From Roseiarcus sp963824475 (lineage in GTDB: Bacteria > Pseudomonadota > Alphaproteobacteria > Rhizobiales > Beijerinckiaceae), in assembly GCA_963824475.1 (NCBI GenBank), contig CAWGPR010000005.1, positions 248,001-312,000 on the forward strand: a stretch of DNA of 64,000 nt. Direction: 5' to 3'. The notes beneath the pieces were generated by a model. That model had not been told where the DNA came from, did not search any database, and was given only the letters and a program-made list of their open reading frames with translations. Below are positions 42,813-52,455 of this stretch, piece by piece (position 1 is the first letter of the stretch; every line of letters starts with the position of its first letter). The position numbers were made by a program, and so were the translations under genes.

Positions 42813-45131
42813 TTGGCTTTTTGCATGGCGGACGCCCCACGGAGCGACCATTCCGCGTCAAACAACGGACTTCCCGACGAGATCTATATTGGCTTCGTCG
42901 ACGGCCTTCTCGCCGACGTTGTCCCGATCGTGCTCCTGTCCGCGGTCGCCGTCACCGTCGGCGAGATTGCCGCCGCCATCGCCGCAAAGAGCTTCATTCT
43001 GGCCGTCGCGGCGCCGGCCCAACTCCTGATCGCCGCGGTTCGCCTGCAATTCGCCAGGCAGCACGGGAGAAACATCCCGAGCCCCACGGTCGAAATCGCC
43101 CGCATGCGGGAGCGAATTTTCTCGGCCGGCGCCCTTGTCAGCCTAACCGCGCTGTCGTCGTGGACTCTGCTCGCGTTCTGCGTGACCGACAACAATTTCG
43201 CGCATTTCACCGGCGTGTCGATGACGACCGCCTACGCGTTCAGCCTGATGTCGCGCAGCTACGCGATCTACCGCGGGGTCAATGCGCAGCTTTTCGGGGC
43301 GTTCGCTCCGCTTGCGACGGCGATGATCATCGCCGGCGGCTGGTATCCGATCGGAATCGTGGTCGGGATCGCCCCGCTCGTCCTTTATATGAAGGCCTAT
43401 GCGAAACGGCTGCGAGCCAACTTCCTCGGCGTGGTGACCGCGCAGCAACAGGCCGCCATGCTCGCGGCGCGCCTCGACATGGCTCTCAACAACATGTCGC
43501 ACGGCCTGTGCATGCTGGACCCCGGCGGCCGTCTCGTTCTGACCAACGACCAGGCCCTCAAGATGTTCAATCTTCGCCCCGACGACGCTCCCGTCGGGGC
43601 GCATGTCAAATCGGCCTTGGGCAAGCTGGTCGGCAACGGCGTTCTCGCCGAGCCGCAGTTTGCGCGTCTCGCCTCCATTCTCGCCAGCGACGACAGTGCG
43701 GTCGATTTCGTCATTCCGCTCGAAACGCTCGACGATCGCGCCTTCGAGATCACGGTCCATCGCATGACAAGCGAGGGCACCGTTCTGGTCATCCAGGACG
43801 TCACCGAGCGCCGCAACGCCCAGCTCGAAATCAATCGAATGGCGCGCTTCAACTCCGTCACCGAGCTGCCCAATCGCCGCTGTTTCGAGGAACAGCTCGC
43901 TCTCGCCCTTGGTCGCGACGGCGCCCCGGGCGACGGCCTGACCGTGATGTTTCTCGACCTCGACGACTTCAAGCAGGTGAACGACAGTCTCGGCCACCGG
44001 ACCGGCGACAAGCTCCTGGTCGAGATCGCAAGCCGGCTGAGCGCCATCATCGGTCCGCGCGATCTGGTCGCACGCTGGGGCGGCGATGAATTCGTCATCC
44101 TTCACCATCACGCGCCCGGCCAATTGGAGACCGCCGCAGTCGCCAAGCGCATCATCGACGAGATCAACCGCGCGGTGGTCATCGACGGGAGCGAGGTGAT
44201 CGTCGGCGCGAGCATTGGCAGCGCCTCTGCCCCGGAGGATGGGCTAAGTCCCGACGCCCTGCTTTCCAAGGCGGATATCGCGCTTTATGCGGCGAAGGCC
44301 GACGGGCGCCGGGTGTGGAGAGCGTTCGAGCAGGAGATGGACGCCAAGATCCAGATTCGCCGGCTGATCGAGCTCGAACTGCGCGCGGCGGTCGCGACCG
44401 ACGGGATCGAGGTCTACTTCCAGCCGATCGTCTCCGTGGCGACGAGACAGATCGTCGGCTTCGAGGCGCTGGCGCGCTGGCGCAGCGCCCTGCTCGGCCC
44501 GGTGTCGCCAGCCGAATTCATCCCGATCGTCGAGGACATCGGGCTGATGGAGGAAATGGGCGCGGCCATATTGAGGCGGGCCTGCAAGGCCTGCGCGGGA
44601 TGGCCGGAAGAGGTCAGCGTGTCGGTGAATCTGTCGTCGACGCAGTTCCGCAGCGGCAATCTCGAAAAGACGATCCTCGGGGCTCTCGCGGCCGCCAATC
44701 TCGCGCCCGAGCGGCTGGACCTGGAAATCACGGAATCGACGCTGCTCGAGGATCGGGGCGACACGCGCCGCACGCTCCAGGCCTTGCGCGCCCAGGGCCT
44801 GCGCATTTCGCTTGACGATTTCGGCACTGGATATTCGAGCTTGAGCTACCTCCTGAGCTTCCCGCTCGACCGGATCAAGATCGACCGCTCTTTCACCATG
44901 GGGCTTGGCATTCAGGAGCGCGCGTCGGTGCTGGTCGAAGGCGTCTCATCCATGAGCCGCCGGCTCGGCATGAGCGTGCTGATCGAAGGCGTCGAGACGG
45001 CGAAGCAGCTCAGGATGATCGAAACGCTGGGCACGATCGCCGAGGCGCAGGGCTATTTGTTCAGTCGGCCGGTTCCCGAGTCGGCTGTAGGCGGGCTTCT
45101 CCGGCGCGACTTTCGCGTCCAGGCGGCTTGA
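42813..45131 (+). CDS. Membrane-anchored diguanylate cyclase/phosphodiesterase (PAS-GGDEF-EAL)
   Basis: A 772-residue protein. Six or so hydrophobic segments occupy residues 30-205, followed by a PAS-like domain (about 215-350). In the GGDEF domain (350-520) RWGGDEFVIL is intact, with no clear RxxD inhibitory site. In the EAL domain (530-765) VGFEALARW and DDFGTGYSSLSYLLSFPLDR contain the EAL and DDFGTGYSS metal motifs. Both halves keep their catalytic residues, so it may make and break cyclic di-GMP. ATG 42813 or 42825 are both possible starts. Confidence 0.93.
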   Translation: MAFCMADAPRSDHSASNNGLPDEIYIGFVDGLLADVVPIVLLSAVAVTVGEIAAAIAAKSFILAVAAPAQLLIAAVRLQFARQHGRNIPSPTVEIARMRERIFSAGALVSLTALSSWTLLAFCVTDNNFAHFTGVSMTTAYAFSLMSRSYAIYRGVNAQLFGAFAPLATAMIIAGGWYPIGIVVGIAPLVLYMKAYAKRLRANFLGVVTAQQQAAMLAARLDMALNNMSHGLCMLDPGGRLVLTNDQALKMFNLRPDDAPVGAHVKSALGKLVGNGVLAEPQFARLASILASDDSAVDFVIPLETLDDRAFEITVHRMTSEGTVLVIQDVTERRNAQLEINRMARFNSVTELPNRRCFEEQLALALGRDGAPGDGLTVMFLDLDDFKQVNDSLGHRTGDKLLVEIASRLSAIIGPRDLVARWGGDEFVILHHHAPGQLETAAVAKRIIDEINRAVVIDGSEVIVGASIGSASAPEDGLSPDALLSKADIALYAAKADGRRVWRAFEQEMDAKIQIRRLIELELRAAVATDGIEVYFQPIVSVATRQIVGFEALARWRSALLGPVSPAEFIPIVEDIGLMEEMGAAILRRACKACAGWPEEVSVSVNLSSTQFRSGNLEKTILGALAAANLAPERLDLEITESTLLEDRGDTRRTLQALRAQGLRISLDDFGTGYSSLSYLLSFPLDRIKIDRSFTMGLGIQERASVLVEGVSSMSRRLGMSVLIEGVETAKQLRMIETLGTIAEAQGYLFSRPVPESAVGGLLRRDFRVQAA

Positions 45132-45746
45132 ACCGACCGGCCCCCGGCGCCGGGTCCTATTGCCCGGATTGGGGCGGTGTTCAGTTTTGCGCGCGATCGC
45201 GCCTTTTCAATGGGTTAAGCTCACTTTTCTGCAACTCGAATCGAGTCTTTCGGCGCGGACGGTATGCAGCATATATATATATATATAACGCGAGCTAAAT
45301 AGCCGCGTCGCATGCCTTTTCATCGCAAAGAATGAGAGACGGCCGGAATCGACCCGAAGCACAAGCCAGCCGCAATTGACTTTACCGCCGCCATCATCGG
45401 CCATCCCCTTGGCGCCACATTTGCGCGGGCGAATTTAATATCAGGCCCTTTGTGTGACGGAACTGATACAACTGCGTGACAATGCAACCGACCGAATGGT
45501 TCTCACGACGAATACAAGGGCAATCCAATTAACTTGATGAAATCATTGACTATATAATACATATTTGGCAGGTCAGATTCATTTTATCCACAAGAAAACG
45601 ACCGAACATCCAGCGTTATAGTGCTGACATCTTTGTTGTAAAGAACCTAAACACGCCTGACACTATCTTGCCGTACAGTTGTCGTGGGCAAGACAATCAA
45701 CCGACTTGATTTCGGCCCGCGATACGTAATTTTTTAGGAGTTTACG
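45132..45746. other. AT-rich 615-bp region upstream of the phosphoesterase gene
   Basis: There is no gene. It contains a pure AT dinucleotide run of 16 bp at 45271-45286. From about 45430 it is much richer in A/T than the rest of the window, suggesting acquired DNA or a complex promoter. The phosphoesterase promoter must lie in the last 150 bp; TTAGGAG just before 45747 is its ribosome site. Confidence 0.5.
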
Positions 45747-47942
45747 ATGCAGATCTCGAAAATCGCAAACCGGCTTCGCGACCGCGCCGTCGTCACTGCG
45801 ACGATCCTAGCCCTCGTAGGCGCCCAGACCGGGCTGGCGCAGGCGGCCACCGCAAGCGGGCCGTCCTACGGCCCCGACAGCCGCGACTTGGTCACTCACA
45901 CGCCAATCAAGCACGTCATCATCATCATCGGCGAGAATCGCACCTTCGATAATGTCTTCGCCACGTACGCGCCGAAGCCCGGCGAAACGGTTTGGAACCT
46001 TCTCTCCGAAAAGATCGTCAACGCGGACGGCACGCCGGGCCCGAGCTATTCGACGGCCAAGCAATCCATCGGCTCGGGTTTTGGCGCCTACAAGCTGGCC
46101 CCGTCGAAGACGCCCTACGTTACGCTGCCCACCTTCCACGCCGGCGGCGGCGCTGACAATAACGGCACGCCCTTCGGCTGTGCGGTGCTCGGAATCGCCC
46201 TCACACCGCCGGCGACCGATTGCAATTCCACCGCCAACGTGGCGACGGTGACTCCATTCGAGAACGGCCTCTCGATGACCCCGGCGAATTCGGGCGGTCC
46301 CATCTATTACCAATATCTGCTCACCGGCGGCACCGGCCAGACCGCCAGCGGCAGCACCACCAGCTCCCTCGTTCCCGACGCGCGCGTCTACTACGACGGC
46401 CAGGATGCGAGCGCTTTGCCGCCCGGCCCCTTCCAAATAAGCCAGATGGCGCATTCGCCGTTCATGCCTTACGACGCCTATACTGTCAGCCCCGTGCATC
46501 GCCTGTTCCAGATGTGGCAGGAGCTCGACTGCTCCGCGACGGCCGCGGTCGCGGCCAATCCGTCGGGCTGCCGTTCGGATCTCTTCCCGTGGGTTGAGTC
46601 CACTATCGCCGCCGGCACCAACGGCAAAGCGGAGCCCGCCGGCTACGTCGGCGAAGGCTCGACTTCAATGTTCTTCTACAATGTGCAGGCCGGCGACGCG
46701 CCTTATTTGAAGTCGCTCGCCGACGCCTACACGATGAGCGACAACTACCATCAGGCGGTCCTCGGCGGCACCGGCGCCAATCACATCATGATGGGTAGCG
46801 GCGATGCGATCTGGTTCAGCAACGGGGCGGGCGCCCCGGAAGTCCCGCCGAACAATCCCGTCGATCCCGCAGCGCCGGGAACCCTGCTGCCAGGGCATTC
46901 CTCCGCTCTGTCGGAAGTCGAAAACCCGGACCCGATGCCCGGCACGAACAATGTCTATACCCAGGACGGCTACGGCGGCGGCCCATTCGTCTATGGGGGA
47001 GCGACCCCGCCCAACGCGAACTACGGCGGCGGTTCTTACGTCAATTGCGCGGACTCCGCTCAGCACGGCGTCGGGGCGGTCACCAGCTACCTCGCAGCGA
47101 TCAAGCCGAGCATCAAGCCCAATTGCGAGGCCAGCCACTACTATCTCGTCAATAATTACAATCCCGGTTATTTCGGCGACGGCAAGAACGCGTATACCGA
47201 TATGAATCCCAACAATACCCCGTTCACCATTCCGCCGTCGAGCGTGCGCAACATCGGCGTCGAGCTCTCAGACAATAATATCTCCTGGGCCTACTTTGGG
47301 GATCAGTTCAATGAGTACCTGGCCGACCCGTATCAGTTGAACTTTGCCCCGTCTGGGAATGGAACAGATAACTACTGCAACATCTGCAACTGGGCGCAGT
47401 ACAATACGACCATCATGACCAACAGTACGTTGCGCACGCAGCATCTGCACGACACGACTGATTTGTATGCGGGCATAGAAAGCGGCGATTTGCCGGCCGC
47501 CTCTTGGGTCAAGCCGAGCGGCTTCGTCGACGGTCATCCTGCGTCCTCCAAGCTCAATCTGTTCGAGGGCTTCGTGAAGAAGATCGTCGACGGCGTTGAA
47601 GGCAATCCCGCCCTTGCAAAGAACACCGCGATCTTCATCACCTTCGACGAAGGCGGCGGATCCTACGACTCCGGCTATGTGCAGCAGCTCGATTTCTTCG
47701 GCGACGGCACCCGCATCCCGATGATTGTCGTGTCCCGGTTTAGCCAGGGCGGGCGCATCACTCACTCGTACACCGACCACGTCTCGACGTTGAAGTTCAT
47801 CGAGGCCAACTGGGGCTTGAGCCCCATCACGACCCGCAGTCGGGACAATCTGCCGAACCCGATCACCACGACCAACCCCTACGTGCCGACGAATCGACCG
47901 GCGATCGGCGACCTGATGGACATGTTCAACTTCGGTCTGTGA
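45747..47942 (+). CDS. Secreted phosphoesterase, phospholipase C/acid phosphatase family
   Basis: A 731-residue protein with a signal peptide (about 1-33, ending GLAQAATA) and a PF04185-type phosphoesterase domain: KHVIIIIGENRTFDNVF with the catalytic Thr and metal ligands, YTMSDNYHQAVLGGTGANH in the middle and FITFDEGGGSYDSG then THSYTDHVSTLKFIEANWGL at the end. Family members include phospholipase C and acid phosphatase AcpA. It is larger than most because of Gly/Pro-rich insertions (about 100-210 and 380-470). It is followed 37 bp later by a PEP-CTERM gene. Confidence 0.9.
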   Translation: MQISKIANRLRDRAVVTATILALVGAQTGLAQAATASGPSYGPDSRDLVTHTPIKHVIIIIGENRTFDNVFATYAPKPGETVWNLLSEKIVNADGTPGPSYSTAKQSIGSGFGAYKLAPSKTPYVTLPTFHAGGGADNNGTPFGCAVLGIALTPPATDCNSTANVATVTPFENGLSMTPANSGGPIYYQYLLTGGTGQTASGSTTSSLVPDARVYYDGQDASALPPGPFQISQMAHSPFMPYDAYTVSPVHRLFQMWQELDCSATAAVAANPSGCRSDLFPWVESTIAAGTNGKAEPAGYVGEGSTSMFFYNVQAGDAPYLKSLADAYTMSDNYHQAVLGGTGANHIMMGSGDAIWFSNGAGAPEVPPNNPVDPAAPGTLLPGHSSALSEVENPDPMPGTNNVYTQDGYGGGPFVYGGATPPNANYGGGSYVNCADSAQHGVGAVTSYLAAIKPSIKPNCEASHYYLVNNYNPGYFGDGKNAYTDMNPNNTPFTIPPSSVRNIGVELSDNNISWAYFGDQFNEYLADPYQLNFAPSGNGTDNYCNICNWAQYNTTIMTNSTLRTQHLHDTTDLYAGIESGDLPAASWVKPSGFVDGHPASSKLNLFEGFVKKIVDGVEGNPALAKNTAIFITFDEGGGSYDSGYVQQLDFFGDGTRIPMIVVSRFSQGGRITHSYTDHVSTLKFIEANWGLSPITTRSRDNLPNPITTTNPYVPTNRPAIGDLMDMFNFGL

Positions 47943-47979
47943 GGTCGTGAGCGACACTGGCGCATCCAAGGAGCACACA

Positions 47980-48570
47980 ATGACGACGTCAACACTCGTA
48001 AAAAGCTTTGCGGTCGCGCTGACGGCGGCCGCCATCTACAGCGCGGCGGCCGTTCCGGCCGGCGCGACCACAATCACGCTCACTAACCCTCCGACCCAGA
48101 GCGATACTCTTGAGACGGTGACCTTCACGGCGAGGGGCGCCGAGGCAATCGTGATTGACGAAGGTTATCAGGTCAATGACCAAGAAAAGCTCACCAACAA
48201 TATGGTGGCGCTTTCGAGTGGCGGACCGAACCTGCTTGGATCAACCTGGCAGTACAGGTTCGCGGCGGTTGGCAGCAACTCCTATACCTTCAATGACGGC
48301 ACCCCGGTTCCTGCGCTCGTGTTCGCCGCCCAAGATCCGCCATACGCGGACACGTTCTACCAGAAGTTCGCGACGACGCCGGGCGATACTTACACTTACA
48401 GCTTCGATTACTCGAACAACATCACTGGCTTTGGCGCGACGCCTTCGCAGCTCGTCGTGACGGCCAGTAGCGTTCCAGAACCGTCGACCTGGGCCATGTT
48501 GCTTATCGGCTTCGCAGGGCTTGGCTTTGCCAGTTATCGCGCCCGCCGCTATGCGGTCTCGATCGCGTAA
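47980..48570 (+). CDS. PEP-CTERM sorting-domain protein
   Basis: A 196-residue exported protein. The signal peptide is about residues 1-30 (..AAVPAGATT), the middle is a beta-type sequence without known family, and the end is a PEP-CTERM signal: SSVPEPSTWAMLLIGFAGLG then FASYRARRYA, that is, the VPEPSTW motif, a hydrophobic helix and a basic tail. Such proteins are handled by an exosortase, not seen in the window. AAGGAG precedes the ATG. It probably shares a transcript with the phosphoesterase and is followed by a terminator. Confidence 0.9.
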   Translation: MTTSTLVKSFAVALTAAAIYSAAAVPAGATTITLTNPPTQSDTLETVTFTARGAEAIVIDEGYQVNDQEKLTNNMVALSSGGPNLLGSTWQYRFAAVGSNSYTFNDGTPVPALVFAAQDPPYADTFYQKFATTPGDTYTYSFDYSNNITGFGATPSQLVVTASSVPEPSTWAMLLIGFAGLGFASYRARRYAVSIA

Positions 48571-48594
48571 TTTGAGCGTCCTCAATCTTCTGAG

Positions 48595-48623
48595 GCCTCC
48601 CGTTCGCGGGCGGCTTTCCTTTT
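48595..48623 (+). terminator. Rho-independent terminator after the PEP-CTERM gene
   Basis: GCC-T-CCCG / CGGG-C-GGC stem with a TTCG loop, followed by TTTCCTTTT, 25 bp after the stop. It closes the phosphoesterase/PEP-CTERM transcript. Confidence 0.8.
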
Positions 48624-48847
48624 GCGCAACTGCCAAGAATGTCACGATATCCCGCAGTCCAGAAGCGTCAAAGTTTGGGCGTTCACGTCGGCGCGGCGGC
48701 GTTGGTCGCGGCGCGATTGGCCAGCCGTTCGCGACGTCTGCTTCGGACGGACTCCTCCGTTCCTGGGCGACCAGTGGATGTCAGCACTCCGCCCATGCCC
48801 AACATGCCGACTCGGGCGTGCAAGCGTCAGTCTTCGCCCGCCTTGCC

Positions 48848-49501
48848 CTACCCGCCCTTCAGCGCCCCGACCAAAGCCTGCGCTTGCGCTGAATCCCATT
48901 TGACGCCGCCCTCGACCGCGCCGACCTCGCAGCCGTTCTTGTCGATGACCAAGGTCACCGGCAAGCCGAGCGCCTTGCCGTCCTTGCGCAGGGTTTCGAA
49001 CGCGTCGCCGCTCGGATCGGCGTAGCGGGTCAGCGTCTTGACGCCGATGCCGTCCAGGAAGGCGCCCCGTTTCTCGAGCCGGGCGGTGTCGACGTTGACC
49101 GCCACCACCTCGAAGCGGGAATCCCCGCTTCCGGCTTGCAGCTTATCCAGCGCCGGCATCTCCGCCCGGCAGGGCGCGCACCAGGTCGCCCACAGGTTCA
49201 AGAGCACCGCGCGGCCTTTGAAATCGGCGAGCGTCACCTTGGCGCCGCCGTCGCGCTCGAAAGCGAAGGGCTCGGGCCGTCGGGGGTCGCTCGCCACTGT
49301 CAGCGCCGCGAGGTCGCCCTTGGCCAAGGGCGCAAGCGTCGCCGCCAGCTTGGCCGAGTCGGCGGGACAATCGCTCGCGGCCTTGCCGGCCGGCGCGACC
49401 GTCCCGTATAGGACGGCGCCAGCCGCGACCGCCGCGGCAAACGCGCCCAAAACCGGCAAAAGAACACGTCGCCGGCGCGGCTCTTTATCGATATTCGTCA
49501 T
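48848..49501 (-). CDS. tlpA: TlpA-type thiol:disulfide interchange protein
   Basis: A 217-residue membrane-anchored thioredoxin. One N-terminal membrane segment (VLLPVLGAFAAAVAAGAVLY) is followed by a periplasmic thioredoxin domain with LNLWATWCAPCRAEMPALDK, the WCAPC redox site, and LPVTLVIDKNG with the cis-Pro. TlpA in Bradyrhizobium reduces cytochrome oxidase Cu sites, so this one probably serves haem-copper oxidase or cytochrome c biogenesis. It diverges from argH with only 19-25 bp between the starts. Confidence 0.9.
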   Translation of the reverse strand: MTNIDKEPRRRRVLLPVLGAFAAAVAAGAVLYGTVAPAGKAASDCPADSAKLAATLAPLAKGDLAALTVASDPRRPEPFAFERDGGAKVTLADFKGRAVLLNLWATWCAPCRAEMPALDKLQAGSGDSRFEVVAVNVDTARLEKRGAFLDGIGVKTLTRYADPSGDAFETLRKDGKALGLPVTLVIDKNGCEVGAVEGGVKWDSAQAQALVGALKGG

Positions 49502-49526
49502 GTCCTTTTCATCCGAGACAATGCGC

Positions 49527-50912
49527 ATGAGCAACACGATGTGGGGCGGCCGGTTTGCTGGGCGCCCGGCCGAGGCGATGGAGGAGATCAACGCCTCGAT
49601 CGATTTCGACCGCAAGCTCGCCGCCCAGGACATCCTAGGCTCCGAGGCCCACATCGCCATGCTCGCTGCCCAAGGCATCGTCGAAGCCGCCGACGCCGAG
49701 GCGATCTTGAACGGTCTTGCGCAAGTCAAAGGCGAAATCGAGGCGGGGACGTTTTCGTTTAAGCGCGCGCTCGAAGACATCCACATGAACGTGGAAAGCC
49801 GCCTCGCCGAGATCGTCGGCCCGGCGGCCGGGCGCCTCCACACCGCGCGCTCGCGCAACGACCAGGTCGCCGTCGATTTCCGTCTCTGGGTGCGCGACGC
49901 GATCAACGCGATCGTCGTCCAGATCGCGGGGCTGCAAAGGGCGCTCGCCGCCCGCGCGCTCGAAAGCGCGGCAATTGTCATGCCGGGCTTCACCCATCTG
50001 CAATCGGCGCAGCCGGTCACCTTCGGCCATCATCTCATGGCCTATGTCGAGATGCTGGCGCGCGACGCGGGGCGTTTCAGGGACGCGCGCAAGCGCCTCA
50101 ACGAATGTCCGCTTGGCGCGGCCGCGCTCGCCGGAACCTCGTTTCCGATCGACCGCGACATGACCGCCAAGGCGCTCGGCTTCGACCGGCCGACCGCCAA
50201 TTCGCTCGACAGCGTCGCCGACCGCGACTTCGCGCTCGAGGCGCTCGCCGCCGCGGCGATCACGGCTCATCATCTCTCCCGCTTCGCCGAGGAGATCGTG
50301 CTGTGGACGACGCCGCAATTCGGCTTCGTCAAGCTCTCCGACGCCTTCTCGACCGGCTCGTCGATCATGCCGCAAAAGCGCAATCCCGACGCGGCTGAAC
50401 TGGTGCGCGGCAAGACCGGGCGCATTTTCGGCGCGCTGGCTGGCCTGTTGACCGTGATGAAGGGCCTGCCGCTCGCCTATTCCAAGGACATGCAGGAGGA
50501 CAAGGAAGGCGTATTCGACGCGTTCCGCACGCTCGCGCTCTCACTCGCCGCCATGACCGGCATGGTCGAGGACTTAACTCCTGACCCCAAGCGCATGAAG
50601 GCGGCGGCGGGCGCTGGCTACGCGACCGCGACCGATCTCGCCGACTGGCTCGTGCAGGCGCTTCATATGCCGTTCCGCGAGGCGCATCACGTGACCGGCC
50701 GCATTGTCGCGCTCGCCGCCAAGCGCGGGGTGGCGCTCGAGAAGCTCACGCTCGATGAGATGAGGAGCGTCGAGCCGCGCATCACCAAGGACGCGTTCGG
50801 CGTGCTCGGCGTCGAGCGCTCGGTTAAGAGCCGGACCTCCTACGGCGGAACCGCGCCGGCGAACGTGCGCCGGCAGGCGCGCGCCTGGCTAAGACGGCTC
50901 GGGACGGGGTGA
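49527..50912 (+). CDS. argH: Argininosuccinate lyase
   Basis: A 461-residue lyase of the fumarase superfamily, the last step of arginine synthesis. MWGGRFAGRPAEAMEEINAS, RLHTARSRNDQVAVDFRLW, PGFTHLQSAQPVTFGHHLM and the signature GSSIMPQKRNPDAAELVR are all present. ATG 49527 gives MSNTMWGG; ATG 49521 two codons earlier is equally possible. The promoter must lie inside the divergent tlpA gene or in the short gap. Confidence 0.97.
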   Translation: MSNTMWGGRFAGRPAEAMEEINASIDFDRKLAAQDILGSEAHIAMLAAQGIVEAADAEAILNGLAQVKGEIEAGTFSFKRALEDIHMNVESRLAEIVGPAAGRLHTARSRNDQVAVDFRLWVRDAINAIVVQIAGLQRALAARALESAAIVMPGFTHLQSAQPVTFGHHLMAYVEMLARDAGRFRDARKRLNECPLGAAALAGTSFPIDRDMTAKALGFDRPTANSLDSVADRDFALEALAAAAITAHHLSRFAEEIVLWTTPQFGFVKLSDAFSTGSSIMPQKRNPDAAELVRGKTGRIFGALAGLLTVMKGLPLAYSKDMQEDKEGVFDAFRTLALSLAAMTGMVEDLTPDPKRMKAAAGAGYATATDLADWLVQALHMPFREAHHVTGRIVALAAKRGVALEKLTLDEMRSVEPRITKDAFGVLGVERSVKSRTSYGGTAPANVRRQARAWLRRLGTG

Positions 50913-50952
50913 GGAATTCCCTGGTCTTGACCAAGATGCGCCCGGACGGAAT

Positions 50953-51050
50953 CGTCATCGCGAGGACCCCCGGGTCAGACCCCGGAGGGACGCGGCGCTC
51001 CAGGAATCGTCGGGCGTCCTGCGTTCCCCTGGATTGCTTCCCCGCGGTCG
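50953..51050. repeat. Dispersed intergenic palindrome, copy 2 (degraded)
   Basis: Starts CGTCATCGCGAGG like copies 1 and 3 and keeps a CGGCGCTCCAGG-like part and CCCTGGATTGC, but the right terminal repeat is lost. It fills most of the 352-bp space between argH and arsC, where I see no gene; a minus-strand frame with a hydrophobic start at about 51109 is too weak to call. Confidence 0.6.
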
Positions 51051-51264
51051 AGAGAAACGCGCCGGCGAGGACAAGCGTCGCGCCGAAGAAGACCGGACTG
51101 GATCTTCTCATCTCGTTCCCTCGCGTCCGTTGGTTTATTGGTCTCAATCGGGATACTTCAATGGGCCGCGGCGGAAAAAATGACTCCCTTGTCCCTTCTC
51201 GCTTGCGCGGCGCATCGCGCAAGCCGCACGACGCCGTTCAACGGATGAATGTCGAGGCGCAACC

Positions 51265-51675
51265 ATGACCGTCACGATCTATCACAACCCGAACTGCGGG
51301 ACTTCGCGCAACGTGCTCGCCATGATCCGGCGGAGCGGCGAGGAGCCGCTCGTCATCGAGTATCTGAAGACCCCGCCGACGCGCGAGCGGCTAAAGGAGC
51401 TTATCCAAGCGATGGGAATTCCGGTTCGAGCGCTGCTGCGAGAAAAGGGCGCGCCGTACGCGGAGCTCGGGCTTGGCGATCCGAAATGGACCGACGACCA
51501 GCTCCTCGATTTCATGATCGGGCGCCCAATTCTGATCAATCGGCCGATCGTCGTCACACCCAAGGGCGTCAAACTCTGCCGTCCCTCTGAAACGGTGCTC
51601 GACATCCTGCCGAACCCCGACATCGGCCGCTTCGTCAAGGAAGACGGCGAGATGGTTCCACAGCGCAACCGCTAA
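51265..51675 (+). CDS. arsC: Arsenate reductase, glutaredoxin type
   Basis: A 136-residue ArsC. TIYHNPNCGTSRNVLAMIR gives the catalytic Cys11 in the C-x3-R/N context, PPTRERLKELIQAM and LIDFMIGRPILINRPIVV-like (here LLDFMIGRPILINRPIVV) give the Arg cluster that binds arsenate. It reduces arsenate with glutathione and glutaredoxin. No arsR or arsB is next to it. The first 20 residues are better conserved than the tail. Confidence 0.93.
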   Translation: MTVTIYHNPNCGTSRNVLAMIRRSGEEPLVIEYLKTPPTRERLKELIQAMGIPVRALLREKGAPYAELGLGDPKWTDDQLLDFMIGRPILINRPIVVTPKGVKLCRPSETVLDILPNPDIGRFVKEDGEMVPQRNR

Positions 51676-51786
51676 GCCGGCAGTCCCGGCATAGGCGGAC
51701 GAACTCGATCCTTTGCCGAGCCAATGCAAATCCCGCGCGCGGCTGCTTCCTGCAACCAGCCGGTCGAACCCGATGTTCCCGACTTG

Positions 51787-52452
51787 TCAAAATGACAGTG
51801 GGTGCCGCACAAAGTCGAGCAAGAGTTTCTGCAGCTCCACGATTTCTATCCGGACGCCGCCGCGAGTCTCCCACCATCGATCGGGGTCGAAATTTGAATA
51901 GCGCGCGGCTCGCACCGTAACATGTGTCGGATGGCCTTTCATGGCTCGGTCGAGCACGCGCCGCAATCGTCGCGAATGGTCCTTAGTGGCCACCACCACA
52001 ATGGATCGAAGATGCTGCTCGTCGCTCCATTGCGGAAGCGCCTGACCTTCACTTTCGGTTCCTTCGACTTTGGGGATCTGCACGACATCCGTCACGCCGA
52101 GCGTCCTCAGCTGGCGAATTTGCCTTCCCGCGGCATCCTCGTAAGGAAGCCCTCGACGAATGAACTCATAGTCTTCTCCGCTTGGAGGGTCTGCAAAAAC
52201 CGCAACTCGCTGTGAGACGCCGCTATGCACGAGGTCGGCCGCTTCGAGCGCCCCAGCGCCGCCGGAATCAATCGATAAGACGATCACGTCGGCGGGGGCG
52301 ACGGGTTCGTTCTTTGTGACAAGGGCCCATCCGGCGGCTCGCAAAACCGGTTCCCGAAGCGAGGGAATCGCGACGATTGCCAATGCGGCCAATGCAAGCG
52401 CCGCCAGGATCGCGGCCCACGTCGGCCACCCGAAGATCCTTCTCCGCTTCAT
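51787..52452 (-). CDS. YdcF/ElyC (DUF218)-like membrane protein
   Basis: A 221-residue protein with one N-terminal membrane segment (AAILAALALAALAIVAIP) and a DUF218-like periplasmic domain: APADVIVLSIDSGGAGALEA, VSQRVAVFADPPSGEDYEF and VVVATKDHSRRLRRVLDRAM. DUF218 proteins (SanA, ElyC, YdcF) act in envelope functions; the reaction is not settled. It lies 3 bp after the zur stop on the same strand, so it may be part of the zinc-regulated transcript. Confidence 0.65.
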   Translation of the reverse strand: MKRRRIFGWPTWAAILAALALAALAIVAIPSLREPVLRAAGWALVTKNEPVAPADVIVLSIDSGGAGALEAADLVHSGVSQRVAVFADPPSGEDYEFIRRGLPYEDAAGRQIRQLRTLGVTDVVQIPKVEGTESEGQALPQWSDEQHLRSIVVVATKDHSRRLRRVLDRAMKGHPTHVTVRAARYSNFDPDRWWETRGGVRIEIVELQKLLLDFVRHPLSF

Positions 52453-52455
52453 AGG

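Noticed and set aside
45271..45286. AT run as origin or transposon end
   Set aside because: A bare dinucleotide repeat without other origin features or inverted ends; recorded only as a microsatellite.
50824..51222. Minus-strand frame with a hydrophobic start near 51109
   Set aside because: The signal-like stretch is short and the rest is translated from a dispersed palindrome and the end of argH.
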